Under the pieces are notes generated by a model. That model was given only the letters and a program-made list of their open reading frames with translations, was not told where the DNA came from and did no database searches. Shown here in pieces: positions 11,055 to 23,447 of a stretch of DNA of 64,000 bases (its first letter is position 1; each line of letters starts with the position of its first letter). The position numbers and the translations under genes were made by a program. This DNA comes from Arthrinium phaeospermum (Eukaryota > Ascomycota > Sordariomycetes > Amphisphaeriales > Apiosporaceae). The stretch covers positions 3,224,001 to 3,288,000 of the forward strand of contig QYRS01000001.1 of NCBI GenBank assembly GCA_006503535.1, in the 5' to 3' direction.

Positions 11055-12843
11055 CTACGCCTTCGCAGCGCTCTTCCTCTCAATATAAACCTCCAAGCCC
11101 TCCTGCACCACGAAGAAGGTCGCCTTCGCCTTCAGCTCACGGTTCGGGTACATGAGCTCGAACTTGAAGTCGCGCATCAGCCGCGGGATGACCTTGTTGA
11201 TCTCCAACAGCGCCAAGTTCCGGCCGATGCAGACATGGCTACCACCGCCAAACTGTAACGAAGACTTGTTAGCATGCCGGTCGCAAATGATGAAGGGGCG
11301 GATTCGGAGAACGTGATGGCGTAGGAACTTACCTGGAACATGTACCGCTCCATCGTCTTGGCCTCCTCCTCGTCCTCTAGCCAGCGCTCGGGCCGGAAGA
11401 CGTCGGCGTCCTGCCCGAAGATGTCGCGGTCGCGGTGCAGGACCCAGCCGTTGAGGGCGACGGTGGTGCCGCCGCGGAAGAATTGGCCCTCGATCTCGAC
11501 GCCCTCGGGCGGCACCACGCGCGTGATGTTGAGCCCGACCGCGGGTCGCACGCGCATCGCCTCCTTAAGGCACGCCTGGAAGTAGGGCAGATTCTGGGCC
11601 TCGAGCCACTCGACGTTGCCGTCGGCCGAGATGGCACCCGAGCGTACGGCCTCCTCCACCTCGGACACGAGGGCGGCGTGCACGCGCGGGGAGGAGAGGA
11701 CCTGGTGGAAGAAGGATTGCATCGTGGAAGCGGTCGAGTCGGAACCGGCGAAGCTGCGTTCGGGCAATTGTCAGTCACAAGGAGTCGGATGGAATGAGTA
11801 GATGGTACTTACATGGCGCCGTGAGCCACGGCAAACACGTCGCCTTCTGAGAAGTTGCTGCCTTGCTTCAGATGACCCTTGATCAGACTGGCCATCAAAT
11901 CCCGACGGCCCTCGCCGCCCATCATGCCCACGTCTTCATCCGAGTCACCGCCTCCCAGGCGGCTCTTCTCGCTGCTGCCGGCGCCAAACGGCATCCGCTT
12001 GGCCATTTCGTCCTTGGCGATGCGGGTGATGAGGGCGTTGCTGGGGTCGAAGGCGGGAACCCACTTCCACAGCGGGTTGCGCCGCAGCAGGTAGTCGAAC
12101 TCGGGGACCTGCCCCACGATACCATTGTACCGCTGCATCTCGTCAATGGTCCGGATGGCGTTCTCGACGTCGAGCCCGGCGTTCAGGAAGCCGAAGGAGC
12201 GGGAGAAGGCCACCTCGCCCAGCACGTCGAAGGCGAAGTAGTGCAGCCAGGCGCCCAGGTCGACCTTCCCTTTGGTGTTGTTGATGCCGCCGGGGGTCAT
12301 GATGCCCGAGTCGGCGGTGCAGAACTCGCCGAGGCGGGACGCGAGCAGGTCGATGGTGTCGTCGATGAAGGGGCTGAGCTGGCGCATGGCGGCCATGGAG
12401 TAGGGCACATTGGCGACCTTCTTCTTCTGGGCGTGGATATTCTCGCGGATCTCGGTGAAGATGTCGGGGTTCTCGGGCGGCGGGAAGACGGTGTAGAAGT
12501 CGGTCTTGTAGAAGTGCTTGCCCGCGCTAAGGACCGCCCTCGCCGCTCGGGGGCTCGATAGCGACACCTCGTTGGGCGCAATGCGCACGACGGGGCCGTA
12601 CCGCCGGTGCAGCGCGATGTGGTCCCATTGCGTGTTGCACGAGACCGTCGACCACACCTTCCACAGCCGACTGCACGATGCCAGCAGGGGACCTGGGTAG
12701 GACCGAAGAGGAGAGCCGTAGCGTGCCCAGAAGAGGCGGGCTAGCACGAAGCCAACGAGGAGCAACGGCCAGTTGGCGCGGATGATGGGTGTGAGCGAGG
12801 AGGCGAGCACCCGGATCGGAGATACCACTTCTGCTTCAGGCAT
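11055..12843 (-). CDS. Cytochrome P450, pisatin-demethylase-like
   Basis: Three exons, 12843-11813, 11753-11333 and 11252-11055, joined by introns with GTAAGT donors and CAG acceptors. All phases agree, giving 549 residues. An N-terminal membrane anchor (WPLLLVGFVLARLFW, residues ~24-38) is followed by a Pro-rich hinge (SYPGPLL). The I-helix motif is FAGSDST, split by intron 1. The ExxR helix reads KEAMRVRP, the PERW motif is FRPERWLED, and the heme loop FGGGSHVCIGRN begins exon 3 with its Cys ligand. Sequence texture resembles the pisatin demethylase/benzoate-hydroxylase-like group. The role is an ER-anchored monooxygenase using P450 reductase; the substrate is unknown. No other biosynthetic gene adjoins it. 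Unlike many neighbours, the gene shows no frameshift. Confidence 0.93.
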
Positions 12844-15524
12844 CTTGAAGGTATGGATGATTTATGTGTTGACAGAGTATGAGATGGATTGATATATGAT
12901 GAGTACCAGGTCCCTTGTGGTTGAACAACACTCGTTATGTGATATCTACACCACGTAGACAGAGAAGAGTGAACCGAGAGGCGGCCCTGTTGAAGGGAAG
13001 GTGCTTGGCTTCGTTAGGGGGGAGAGAGAGGTCAATATGTAGCCACGATGTGTATGCTAAGGAACAGTCATAGAGAAGGGAACTACGCCGTGTGCAACCA
13101 GCCCGGATGCCATGGAACTTCTATACTCACCTCCATATTGTGGTTGCCGCAACATCAGTTACACACAAACCCCAGCGGCAGGCCAATCGGTCCACCAGGC
13201 TTGGCCAAGAGAGTTGATAACCCCTTAGTCAGAGTTAGGAAACACTGTGGAAAGCCATACCCTTGCCTAGCTGGAGGATTTAAGATACCACGCGATGTAT
13301 CTCCAGCCCACACAACAGAGAGGGGACCACTCGAGCCACTTCACCTACAACCTCCCATACCCACCATCAACGGGACTAGTCTCTCCCGGCCTAGACTCGC
13401 TGAGCTGCCGCATCCAGTAGCCGTTTCGTGAGCGACCGTACGTTCTTGCTGGTTGCTTTTTCCTGCCCGAGTTCAACGAAACTCAAAAGACACGACAACC
13501 GCGGGATGGCGGATGATAACTCGGAATAAGCCACACGTTATCCCTGGCCTCGGTACGACGTCGAAGAAGCAAGCTCCAATAGACCTTCTTCTGGAAGCCA
13601 ATTATCGGCTCGCCAATGCATGACGTCCTGCGGTATCTTCAGTGGTCTTGTGCTCCAATACTCAGCCCACTCGCTTGCCGCTTGGCACCTTATTTAATTC
13701 CCCCGACCCCCTGTGCAGTCTGCAGCGGTGGGCAGGTGGGACAGGAATTACACCACCCCTGCTTGACTCAGGCATTATTCACCCCGTGAAGAAGACAGGT
13801 CGCAGCCAATCGAGAAACTGCCGTTCGTTTCGGCGGGCGTCGGAAAGGGTTGCCGACAAGCGACTGGGAAGAAAGAGGGGCGACCTGAGGTAATTAGGAG
13901 GGCAGGCCTAGATGCTAGCTCGAACCAGATTGCGGGGAGTCGCACCGCTACGGGGCCTGTGTGGCTGCTGGAAATCCACTTTCCTCCACTAAAATGTTGG
14001 GGAAGTTACGCTTATTGCTATCCTGAGGCTGACTGTGTCGTCAGTCACGTTGATCACGCTGGACGTGGTCGGACATAGAAGAATGACCCGTGGATCTATC
14101 TACTACCCATGTGTCCATTAGAGTGACCATTGGACCAAGATAGTTGTGGGTTCGAGACGATAGAGTTGACGATGATAATATCGCCCAATTCCGACCCATT
14201 GCCCTCACTGCACGCTCTACCGCCGACGTGTGCAGGGTAGAACGTGTAGTCTTGCTACTTGGTCTGTCTCAAAACGGGAGAAACAAGAGCATAGCCTCGG
14301 AAGGTCATACCAGTACATATGGCATTTATCCCTTGAGAATCATAAACTCGTTCGATTCCCGAAAACCCCTAGGTACGGAATTCTACCATGCATACGGACT
14401 TCCAAGACCCAATAGCCACCTGCACCCAACGTGTCTCTTATGTAGCACTTACCGTAGCAAATCCTCCTCCATCACGATCACGGACTTACAGCCTACCAAG
14501 GCTACCACCTCCTGAAATGCCGAGAGAAAAGTATGGGGAAGGATCTTGGGGAAAAAGAAGCATATCTCCATACTTGGTCTAAATCCGAGCCAGAAATCCG
14601 CGCTCGCTCCGAACGCAAATCCACCGTGGAAACAACCGACGATCGCCCACGAGCCCAAAAACCCACCTTGGCCGTGACTTTCAACACTTTCTCATGCACC
14701 GGGATCGACACGGCTGCAGTGCCCTTGCTCCATTGGCTATGGATGTGCGTAGCACTCATTGCCAGCACAACGCCCGAGCACACTCGACCATTGCCAATTG
14801 GCGATTGCCCATTGGAGAAGCCGCATCCTGCTAGCCTGGAATGTTTGTTCCATTTGTTATTTATAACTCACTCATCATGGCGCTCTGGCGACAAGTCATG
14901 TTTCTTCCAAGTAAACCGGAGCTCATTGCAGAACTCATTAGGTTGGTGGGTAGCCGTAGCTTGTAGCATATCATCTATGTTGTAATACAATGCAGCGTGA
15001 CGTTAAGTAACCCCCCAGGATACGGACGTACTGCCCAGGAGCAATACTCTCTGGTCATCAAGTGGCCCTTGAGGGATTAGCACATAACTTGGCCACTTTT
15101 AACCGCTAGGTTAATCTACGGAGTAAAAGGACGTTTACCTTGACCGCCCCTCCGACTCCAGAGTGGTGATGTTTCGGGCATGGATGTTTAAGGCTATGAA
15201 ATGGGGCACGAGTACGTTACATAGACTACCAGAGACTCCGTTTGGAAGTTTGATTAATAATGCAACGTCTCGTGTCTGGTGCATTTGATCCCACAACGAG
15301 AGCACACAACAGTAGTATACATACAGGAATTGACACACGAGGCGTCGCATAGAAATGCATCATCAGGGTTAGGAAAATCAGAGATTACTGGAACCTCGCC
15401 ATAGCCAAGGACGGTATACAACAAACTGGTATCATACTACATACAAAAACAACTTTTCCCAAGAACTTCGCCTGGACTCCTGTTCGTGCTCGATGCGTTC
15501 CTTCGTTTCCGGGTACCGTTTCGC
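12844..15524. other. Gene-poor 2.7 kb intergenic region
   Basis: Includes the P450 promoter (about 12844-13100) and the 3' flank of SGT1. Short open frames near 14144-14985 lack recognisable motifs and are not called. Confidence 0.45.
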
Positions 15525-16572
15525 CTATTCCCACTTCTTGGGCTCCATGCCATCAGGCGCCTGCGTCTGGTAGTTCTTCTCCTTGGCGTCGGCCCAGCTG
15601 GTGGAGAGCGCCGTGCCGTTGCTCTCGACGAAGCTCTTCATCATGGCGCGCTGACTGTCGGGGTCGGCGCCGTTGTAGATCTTCTGGAAGAAGGCGTTGG
15701 GGTCGTTCTTCGACTCATCCTCCTCCTCGTCTGCCTCGGCTGCAATCAGATCCCAGTTCTTGGGGCCAGACTTGGAGGAAGTAGGGTACGAAGGAGCGGC
15801 TGCGGGCTTGGTCGATGTTGAGCCGGAGGCCACAGGCTTGGGAAGCGGGGCGACGGGCTTTGCCGGGCTGGCGTAGTGGTCTTGGCCGGAGCACTCTCCG
15901 TGCTTGGTTTGGCAGCGGGAGGTGCCTGTGCCGCAGGAGCAGGAGCTGGCTCCGCCTTCTTGGCGGTTGCGGCGGGGGGCGTTTTCGACGGGTGGGGTAC
16001 TTGACCACAGTGACCTTGCGACCGGGGCTACCAGCTGGAGTCTTCTCCATGGCATTCAGGGCTTGGATGCGCCAGGTGTATGCTTGGTTCTGGAGGCTCT
16101 TGTCCTTAGAATTGCCACCGCCACCCATTGCTGCCGCCATGCCTTCTTCCGTCGACACCTTGTTCTCATCAGCGACCTCTTTCGCAGTGACGACGTAATC
16201 GCCGTTCTCGTCGACCTTGTTCTGTTGGCCGTCGTCCTCGGTGGCTCGGGCGCCCTTGAGGAGATTCGCGGTCCAAGTGGCACACACGTCTGCATCGGCG
16301 AAGCGGCCCAGTCGATAGAGGGTGATCGCGCGTCGCAGCTGGGCCTCGGTCATGAGGGGGCGGGCAGCTCGGTTGAAGGCCAGCGAGAGGGCCTTCTCGG
16401 CATCGTAGAGGGCGAGGTCGAGCTCTTGGGTGCGCAGGTACGCCTTGGATCGCTCGAGGAGCCACAGAGGTGCCTCGCGCTCCTTCAGTGCTTGCGTGAT
16501 CTTGTTAATGCCCTCAGCGTAGATGCCGTGCTTCACCAACTCGATGCCATCACTGGCAAGCTTGCTAGACAT
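15525..16572 (-). CDS. SGT1: SGT1 co-chaperone homologue, frame-interrupted and lacking the CS domain
   Basis: The start is ATG 16572 (MSSKLASDGIEL). The first ~190 residues form the TPR domain, with GIYAEGINKITQAL, WLLERSKAYLR and LALYDAEKAL visible. The last ~80 residues form the SGS domain: SKSGPKNWDLIA, DPNAFFQKIYNGAD, QRAMMKSF and the terminus MEPKKWE. SGT1 works with HSP90 and SKP1 in kinetochore assembly and SCF ligase function. Between the two domains the frame changes near 15985 and again near 15870, and only a Pro/Ala/Lys linker (AEPAPAPAAQAPPAAKP) is found where the ~90-residue HSP90-binding CS domain should be. Either a block was lost in assembly or this copy is truly CS-less. Family identity is firm; integrity is not. 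Confidence 0.85.
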
Positions 16573-17177
16573 GTTGGCGGGGTTGTATGGGTGTGGGTTT
16601 GCTTGAGTGACTGGTCGATGAAAGTGGGCGAGGCAGTAATCAAGACTGGGTTGGTCGAAGAATCGGTGGTGTGCAGAATGCAGTACCAACTCGAGAATTA
16701 AATGGTTGCAATACGGAGGAGTTCTGCAATCGGAGATACTCTCTCACACATATGAGTACCGTTCTGGCAGGCAACGAGCGGGGCTGCCTGGAGGTGGGCT
16801 GGAGCTTGATAGAATAGATCCGGTCCTTCTAGATGGAATGCAAGAAACAAACTTTTGGATAGGGAAGGCGGTGTGCCAAATAATTGCACCGCCTTCTTCT
16901 TTAGGCTTTAGGAACTCAACGATGCCTCTCATTCCCTATCTCCGAAACCATCAAACACCGTTTGAATTGAAATCCATCGATTGAAGCATATGCACGCGAA
17001 ACGAAGCAGCAAACATATGAATTTGAGGCGTATTAATTATTAGCTATTGTGCGTGGCAATAAGAGTCAATCTCTTGGTTGGAAAAAGATAATTGAAAACC
17101 AGATTGCATCATCGTTACCTACCCTACCTGACATCCTCATCATCATCCGGCGTGATTATTTCCAAGAGCCGTTTCGA
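16573..17177. other. Intergenic region
   Basis: Contains the SGT1 5' flank (from 16573) and the ERG7 3' flank. No gene recognised. Confidence 0.45.
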
Positions 17178-19576
17178 TCATGGTCGCTCATCAGGGTATT
17201 TCTTCGCAAACATTCCGAGTGCCTTCAAGGGGAAGGTGAACTTGTAGTTCTGGTAGAGAATCATACAGCTCTTGTTGAAGACACCTTCGATGGCCTCTTG
17301 TTTCCATTCTCCATTCGCACATTGACGGTCCATGATGAGCTTGATGCCCTTTTCAGTGGCTCAATATCAGGGTAATCGGCTTTGATCAGGGCGATGAGTG
17401 CCCAGGCAGTCATGACCACTTGAGACCCGGTTGGGTGTTCGGTATAGACACCGGTTTCACACGACTGCATGGTTGTTAGCAATGGCAATCACGGCGTTTT
17501 GGGAGGTCGTCTTACCCTGTAGCTCTCAGACCATCCTCCGTCTTCCCTCTGATTGGAGATCAGGAAGTCGCAGCCCTTCTTGGCATAAGAGCTGGTAGCA
17601 TAGGTTTCGCCTACGCTTGCTAGACTCTCAAGAGCAAACATAGTCGCATATGTAAAGCAGATTCCCCAGTTGCCATACCAACCGCCATGGGGATACTGCT
17701 TTCGCTTGATGAAGGCAAGTACACCGTCCTTGAATCGCTTGATTTCCGCAGTACGGTAATCTGGCCAGTACTTGTTGAAAAGTGACAGTGCAGTAATGAC
17801 TGCTGTCGAGCATTCAACGTAGTCATATTCAACCATGATGTTTTCAAAGACCTCCGCAGCATTCAGCATCTCCAAGAGCTCACTGCCACGGGTGGGCTCA
17901 TAGGAGGCGCAGCCGCCGGAAGGGTTCTGGTATGTCAAAAGCGTATCGACAGCATCGAAAATCCTCTGGTCATCCAGAAGTTGAGGGTATCCGGGCGTTT
18001 TCTGCAGCAGGATAACAGACTTCAAAGCCTCGGAAATGCAGTCGGACACAGCATAGCCTTGGTATTTGTTGCTGAAAGCCCATGCTCCCTTGCGCTGCTG
18101 CCGGTAGCAAATGTCTTGGTCCACGACGTTCTCCCGGATCTGTTGGTCATCCAAGAACTCGAGCGCCTTCGTCAGCATCGGCCTCCATCGTGGATCCTCT
18201 GCGAGATCCGCGTCAATCACTGCTTGAATGGCAAAGGCTGTGTCCCAACTCTGTACACCGTTGGTTCCGTTGCACAGCAATCCTTCATCCTTAACCCACA
18301 ACGCATCTTCCAGGCGATCGATATGTCTCCGCACTGAATATGCTCCGGGACCGTCGCGAACGTAGCAAAGAACGGTGTTCATAGCAGCATTCACCGGCGC
18401 GAGATCCGCGTAGTCGGTATTGGCGTCCTCCATGTCGATTTGTTTGCTGACCCAAGCCTCGGCCTTGTTCGCAATGGCCTTGGTTCGGAGGTAGGGGTTC
18501 CAGATGTTGGCCAAGAACCAATTGGCTGTGTTAAGCAGCCATGACTTGGGATGGAAGTTATCAATGTCCGCGATACTGTTGCGGTGGCTAAACCAGTCAA
18601 TGCTCTCCCACGGCTGTACGAACAGTTCGTTGCGCAACTCGCGAATCACCTCCGTCTCTTCACATACCCATCGCTTCGAGTAGAGGTAGCTCATAGACAT
18701 GAACACCTGCCGGATGTGAAGCCACCATCTCCATGGGGCGACGGGCACCCAATCAGGCAGGAGCCATATCTCGGGTGGGATGGGGTTCACCATGTCCCAT
18801 TTGGTAATGCCCAATACACTGAGCCAGAACTTGGCCCAATGCGGCCCATGCGTGGCTCCGCCGAGCTTGTGCAGCGTCCCGCGTGCCTTGACCATGAAGG
18901 GTTCATCGGCGTCGACCCCCAACAGGCGCAAGACCGTGTAGTTCATAGCTGTGCCGAACACGGTGCTCTCGCCTTCGATGTGCAGCCCCCACCCGCCGTC
19001 GTCGGGATGCGCTCTTGCTTTCAGGTAGCTCTTGATCGCAGCTGCCTTGTACCAGGGAATAGGAGTCTTGGTAGCATACCAGGCGAAAACAACGCCTGGC
19101 AGCAGAAACATAGGACCGCCATACTCGCTGCCCCAGGTGCCGGACTGGAGCTGGAGCTTCTCGAAGAACGTGAGGCCATTGCGGAAGGCATCGATGGGTT
19201 TCGTGGGCTCGGGAAGGTCAGGTAGTCCCTGATGTTGTGTGATTCATCAGTCAAATGGGTCTGGGACCGTCAATCGATATACAACGGTGCTCACCAGGTC
19301 AAGACCCAGAAACCACTTGTCCGCATAGCTCTGGGGCCAAGCCTCGGCCTCGTCATCGCCCTCCAAGTAGCGCCAGGTAAGGCGACCTTTCTCGTCCAGG
19401 CAGCGCCATCGTGAGATGTCGGTTTCCTCTTGGTGCTTGGCGACTTTGAGGGAAGGTTCGTTGGTCAATTGGACGTCGCTTTTGCGTTTCCTGGAGCCTT
19501 TCTCGATCGTTCCGCTAGCGTCGGTGGCATTGACTGGTTTGGTTTTGGCTGCGCCGTTGGATCGTGTGGTGACCAT
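17178..19576 (-). CDS. ERG7: Lanosterol synthase (oxidosqualene cyclase)
   Basis: Cyclises 2,3-oxidosqualene to lanosterol in ergosterol synthesis at ER or lipid-droplet membranes. Exons are 19576-19295, 19228-17516 and 17464-17178, with phase-0 introns of 66 and 51 nt. The product is about 760 residues, the usual length. Several QW repeats are visible (for example DDGGWGLHIEG, NPSGGCASYEP, YPHGGWYGNWG, REDGGWSESYR). The catalytic Asp motif, normally DCTAE, reads DCISE within AVSDCISEALKSV; the protonating Asp and Cys remain. In exon 3 the frame shifts near 17357 in an A-run (IEPLK to GIKLIM), after which the normal end (WKQEAIEGVF, NYKFTFPLKALGMF) follows in the next frame. One missing A would restore it, consistent with a homopolymer error. 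Confidence 0.95.
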
Positions 19577-20392
19577 GGCGAGAAGGTTCGGTGGCGGCGA
19601 GCTACAGCGCCGTCAATTGCTGGTAAAGTTAGACAATGTGGTAAGCAAACCCTGCTGGCAGAGTGGAAAGGAACTGGGAAAGCCTTGGACGGCGTGGGCG
19701 ATCTTGTCAGCTTACAGTACCCTTCTCCTGTGTTCCCGGGGAGCCGGTGTCCTTGAAATTCACCGTCTGAGTCGTACGGTTAGCAGTCAGTCGGTACTGG
19801 ACCCGAGTCTGGCGGTGTCCCCCCACGCTGGAGCATTTGTTTGTTTGTGGTTAGCGGGTGCCTGCCAAGCCTGGTAGCTCCAGATCTTCATGGGCCATGA
19901 CGGGGGTATAGCCAATGAGCAGCGTGCCTCTGGGAGCTGCAGCTATCCACTGTTAATCAAACCACCAGCCCAGCTGTCACGTCACTTCAATCGTCGGCAG
20001 TGAGTATGGCACCAACTGTGCCATCGACCCGATATGATCAACTAATGCTGTCGTAGAGACCTCCCAAAGCACGATGAAATACCATGTGCAGTCGGGAAGA
20101 AGGCGCGCATGTTGACACGTCTTGCCTTCGCGAGGGCAATGTTAAACTCGTACCTTCCTTGTGTCACTGAAAATCGACATGAAATGTGTCTGCCTTGCGC
20201 CGAGTCGCCATCTTCCGCTGCAATGTCAATGTTATCCCCGGAGTCATATATTTATTCCAATAAAACTGGTTATCCTGGCATGTTCTGCGTTATTCTTACT
20301 TCGCCGAGTCGTATCATTGATTAGAGACGCCCTATATGCCTGAAGAGTAGGCCACAATGGATCCCCGCAGGCCCGGCAGAATCCCCTATTAG
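19577..20392. other. Divergent intergenic region ERG7 / SPO11
   Basis: Shared upstream region of minus-strand ERG7 and plus-strand SPO11. No gene recognised. ATG 20357 precedes the SPO11 frame but is followed by an in-frame TAG at 20390. Confidence 0.45.
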
Positions 20393-22023
20393 GCATCTGT
20401 ACCAGGACATGGTCGTGCTTCATCACATACTTTATTCTCAGATGATAGCCAGGCACTCCTAGAAGACTCTCCCAATCGCAGCGTACAGCCACCCAATGAC
20501 CAGGGCGTGGGCCGGCAAAGTGTCATCAGCCGGATTGAAGACATTGTAGAATCCATGGCCGACGACCTGAGCGAGAACCAGCCTCTGACGCTGCCTCTTC
20601 GAAGCCGACGGTCCGGGAACGAGCTTGCCGTCTCCTTTCCATCGACCACTCCCAGTGGTGTCAAGAAATTCAGTGGGTTTTGCTGGCGACCTTCTATCCG
20701 ATTTTATTCTGCGCTATGTCTCACATGTTCCAACTCCTTTGTCAGCTGCTCTTCTTCAAGTTCTCTTTCTTTGCCGCCAAGCTCTCGTTTCGGACACCAT
20801 CATTACCAAAAGGTATTCGTCTTTTCGACCCTTGGACAGCGACGCTTTGCCATGATTCTTGACCCCAGACTCTGACAGAGACGTATTGTAGGAGCATCTA
20901 TTACCATAATCCTGAACTCTTCGAGAGTCAGAGGTATGTGGACGAGCTGGTCGACGACATCGCCTTCACATTTGGTGTAGGCAGAAACGAACTGAACATT
21001 GTGAGGTTAACAATAGGCGTGGATGGAGGCACGATGCTAACACCACTTCCAGGTCGCTGCCTCCAAAGGCCTTATAGCTGGACAGCCGTTTGGGCCAGAG
21101 CATGGCGACCAAGTGAGTCCGATATCCTTCTGTTTCACTGTCATAGCAAAAAAATTGACCTATTATAGGCTGTCGTGGTTCCTCCGGCGGAGACAGTGGT
21201 CGACCTGGATTTGCGCCAGATTGAATGGATTCTCGTCATAGAGAAAGAAGTAGTATGGCAAGACACTTGAGGTGAGGTCTAACGTGGGTACAGGCTACCT
21301 TTCGCAGCTTGGTATCTTTACGATACCATGAAATCTCCGTGGCCGGGCGTGGAATACTCATGACTGTAAGCATCCCGCACTTGACAAGATCATTTCGTTC
21401 AAGTCTTGGACTAACCAGCCTATGTTCAGGCAAAGGGGTATCCTGATCTGGCATCTCGGCAGTTCATTCATCGCATCCACTTGGAATGTCCTCAGATTCC
21501 CATCTACGCGTTGATGGACTTTGACCCCGATGGGGTTTCTATTCTGCGCACCTACAAACACGGGAGCCGAGGCATGCGCCACGAAGAACATGCTACTGTG
21601 CCTGGGCTCTTGTGGCTGGGTGTAAAAAGCAGCGATCTAATCGAACTACAGATGCGACTTCTACCAACGGCATCTTCAGAACCAAGCAATGATAGAGAGT
21701 CGCAGTCTACATTGTCATCAAATCCGAACAATGATTCCGAGTCAAGCAGATCTCTTGCTCAGCTTCTACCAGGCTCATCAAGACGTGGTGAAGCAGGGTG
21801 GAAACTCCTTTCGATGAGCCGTAGAGACCGTGCAAAAGCAGTGCAACTCCTTCGCAGTCTGGATGATCAGGTTCACCAGGATGCAGATGAGATGGAGCAG
21901 ACTTCGGAACTGCAGCTGATGTTGGTGCTCAACATGAAGTTCGAGATCCAGGCAGTGGACCATTCTGAGAATCTGGCATACTGGCTTGATGAGCGCCTCT
22001 CCAGGATCAGTGGTTGGATTTGA
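20393..22023 (+). CDS. SPO11: Meiotic recombination protein SPO11 (Rec12)
   Basis: Topoisomerase VI A-like transesterase that makes the meiotic double-strand break. Exons consistent in phase: ~20393-20672, 20746-20812, 20892-21000, 21053-21112, 21169-21249, 21294-21365 and 21430-22023. The exon 2/3 junction assembles SDTIITKR + SIYYHNPELF, which holds the catalytic Tyr of the family (usually KRDIYY). The Toprim part follows: LIAGQPFGPEHGD, then YALMDFDPDGVSIL with the metal-binding DxDP. A late LSMSRRDRAKAVQLL is also typical. The N-terminus is unresolved: the frame is open from 20393, but the nearest upstream ATG (20357) is cut off by TAG 20390. A missed first exon or a base error could explain this. 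Presence of SPO11 suggests meiotic capacity. Confidence 0.9.
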
Positions 22024-22611
22024 AAGAGGCAGGTATTTGCGCTGGTAATTATGCGCCTAAGAAGATGGGCAATTGGCGCGGCTTCCCTCTGTGTGGTGGT
22101 TTACAAACCGGCAACATTGCTGCGCTTGCCTACAAGGAAATGGGCAGGTTTCCAGGAGACTATGGTTCGTGTTGGTCGGGGATAGAATGACGCCTGTTCA
22201 GGCCCCAGGGGAAGCTGTACACTGGTGCTCACTGTAGCTGGAATCAATCAATTGATGATCATAGGTGACTCAATTGCGACCTAACGCCAGAGCGTCACGT
22301 GATTGAGCCACCTCACTTTGGTGCTGCTTGTCGGTGCACCACGACTCAACCCAATCTCCGCCGCTGTGTTTGTTGGATTTCAAGATCGAACTGGATTATT
22401 ACAACTCGTACGCTGAGATATTCTGATCGGGTTGGCTTCCCTTTGCGAATTTTGGGCCAAGAAAAATCACCGTTGGGCTTGACAACCTCCGCATCCAAAA
22501 ACTCCCCGAAAATTTTCACCCAGCCAAAATTGGCAGTGGTACATTGCCTTTCGCACGAGCCACACAAATTCGGAGGGGAGAGCGTCAACCAGCACCGCAC
22601 GGTTTCCAGCC
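22024..22611. other. Intergenic region SPO11 / YAR1-like
   Basis: Contains the 3' flank of SPO11 and the promoter and leader of the ankyrin gene at 22612. No gene recognised. Confidence 0.45.
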
Positions 22612-23447
22612 ATGGCGCCCAAACTGACGGCCGATGAGATCGATGATCTCATCTACCTTGCCCGCGCCGGCGAAGATGCCGAGCTCACGGTGTTGCTGAA
22701 GGAGCTGGCGGACCGAGAGAAGGTCACTATCGCCGACGTTCTGGACGCTGCCAAGGATGAGAGCGGTGCGACATGTTTGCACATGGCGGCTGCTAACGGT
22801 CACTCTAGTAAGTGCATCTTGGTTCCGAATGGGTTTGACATCAATCGCGGAGTGCCTACTTTGCCTGTCCTCCAGTGCTCCATCGCAGACTGGGGATTTC
22901 CGGTGTGATGAGGGGCGCCAATTTCATCGCAGCGCATTGAAGCAGGACACATTCCAGCTGCACATGTTTCCGAATCTGAGCACTAATACGGGAAACAGAA
23001 ACCGTAACACACATCCTCTCATATCTCCCCACCACATCCACAGCCGCGCCTGCGCAGCCCTCATCCGAGGAGTCTTCCTCGCAGGAGCAGCAGCCGACGA
23101 GCTCTACAACGTGGCCACAAGTTCGGCAACACGGCGCTGCACTGGGCGTGCTGGGCAACCACCTGGACACGGTCAAGCTGCTGCTGTCGCGCGGCGCCTC
23201 GCCCGCGCTGGCCAACGACAAGGACCAGATCCCCCTGGACATGGCCGCCTTCAACAACCACATGGCCATCGTCGAGTACTTCCTCAGCCAGAGCCGCAAC
23301 GTCGAGGCGGAGAACGCCAAGGAGGGCGGCCTCGACGGCGCCGTCAAGGACGTCGACATGGACGCCGCCGACGCCGACGCCGAGGAGGTCAAGGCGAGGG
23401 GAGCGCGGGGGCTTCGTCATAGCATGCATCGCCAAGTCGTAAAATAG
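22612..23447 (+). CDS. YAR1: Ankyrin-repeat protein, YAR1-like, frame-interrupted
   Basis: Exon 1 is 22612-22807 (MAPKLTADEIDDLIYLARAG ... TCLHMAAANGHS) and ends at a GTAAGT donor. A ~226-nt intron with acceptor near 23033 is the best join. The second part carries ankyrin repeats: KFGNTALHWAC, then LGNHLDTVKLLLSRGASPAL, NDKDQIPLDMAAFNNHMAIV. The tail is acidic (DVDMDAADADAEEV). YAR1 proteins chaperone ribosomal protein Rps3 (uS3) into the nucleus and assist 40S biogenesis. The frame changes twice inside the repeat (near 23120 and near 23149, where one C appears missing before CTGGGC). Both sit within conserved ankyrin sequence, so base loss is more likely than divergence. The linker before the second repeat may be read in either of two frames. 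Confidence 0.75.

Noticed and set aside
11863..12561. Long plus-strand open frame across the P450 gene
   Set aside because: It lies antisense to the P450 exon, has antisense composition (runs of Gly/Val/Asp) and no motif.
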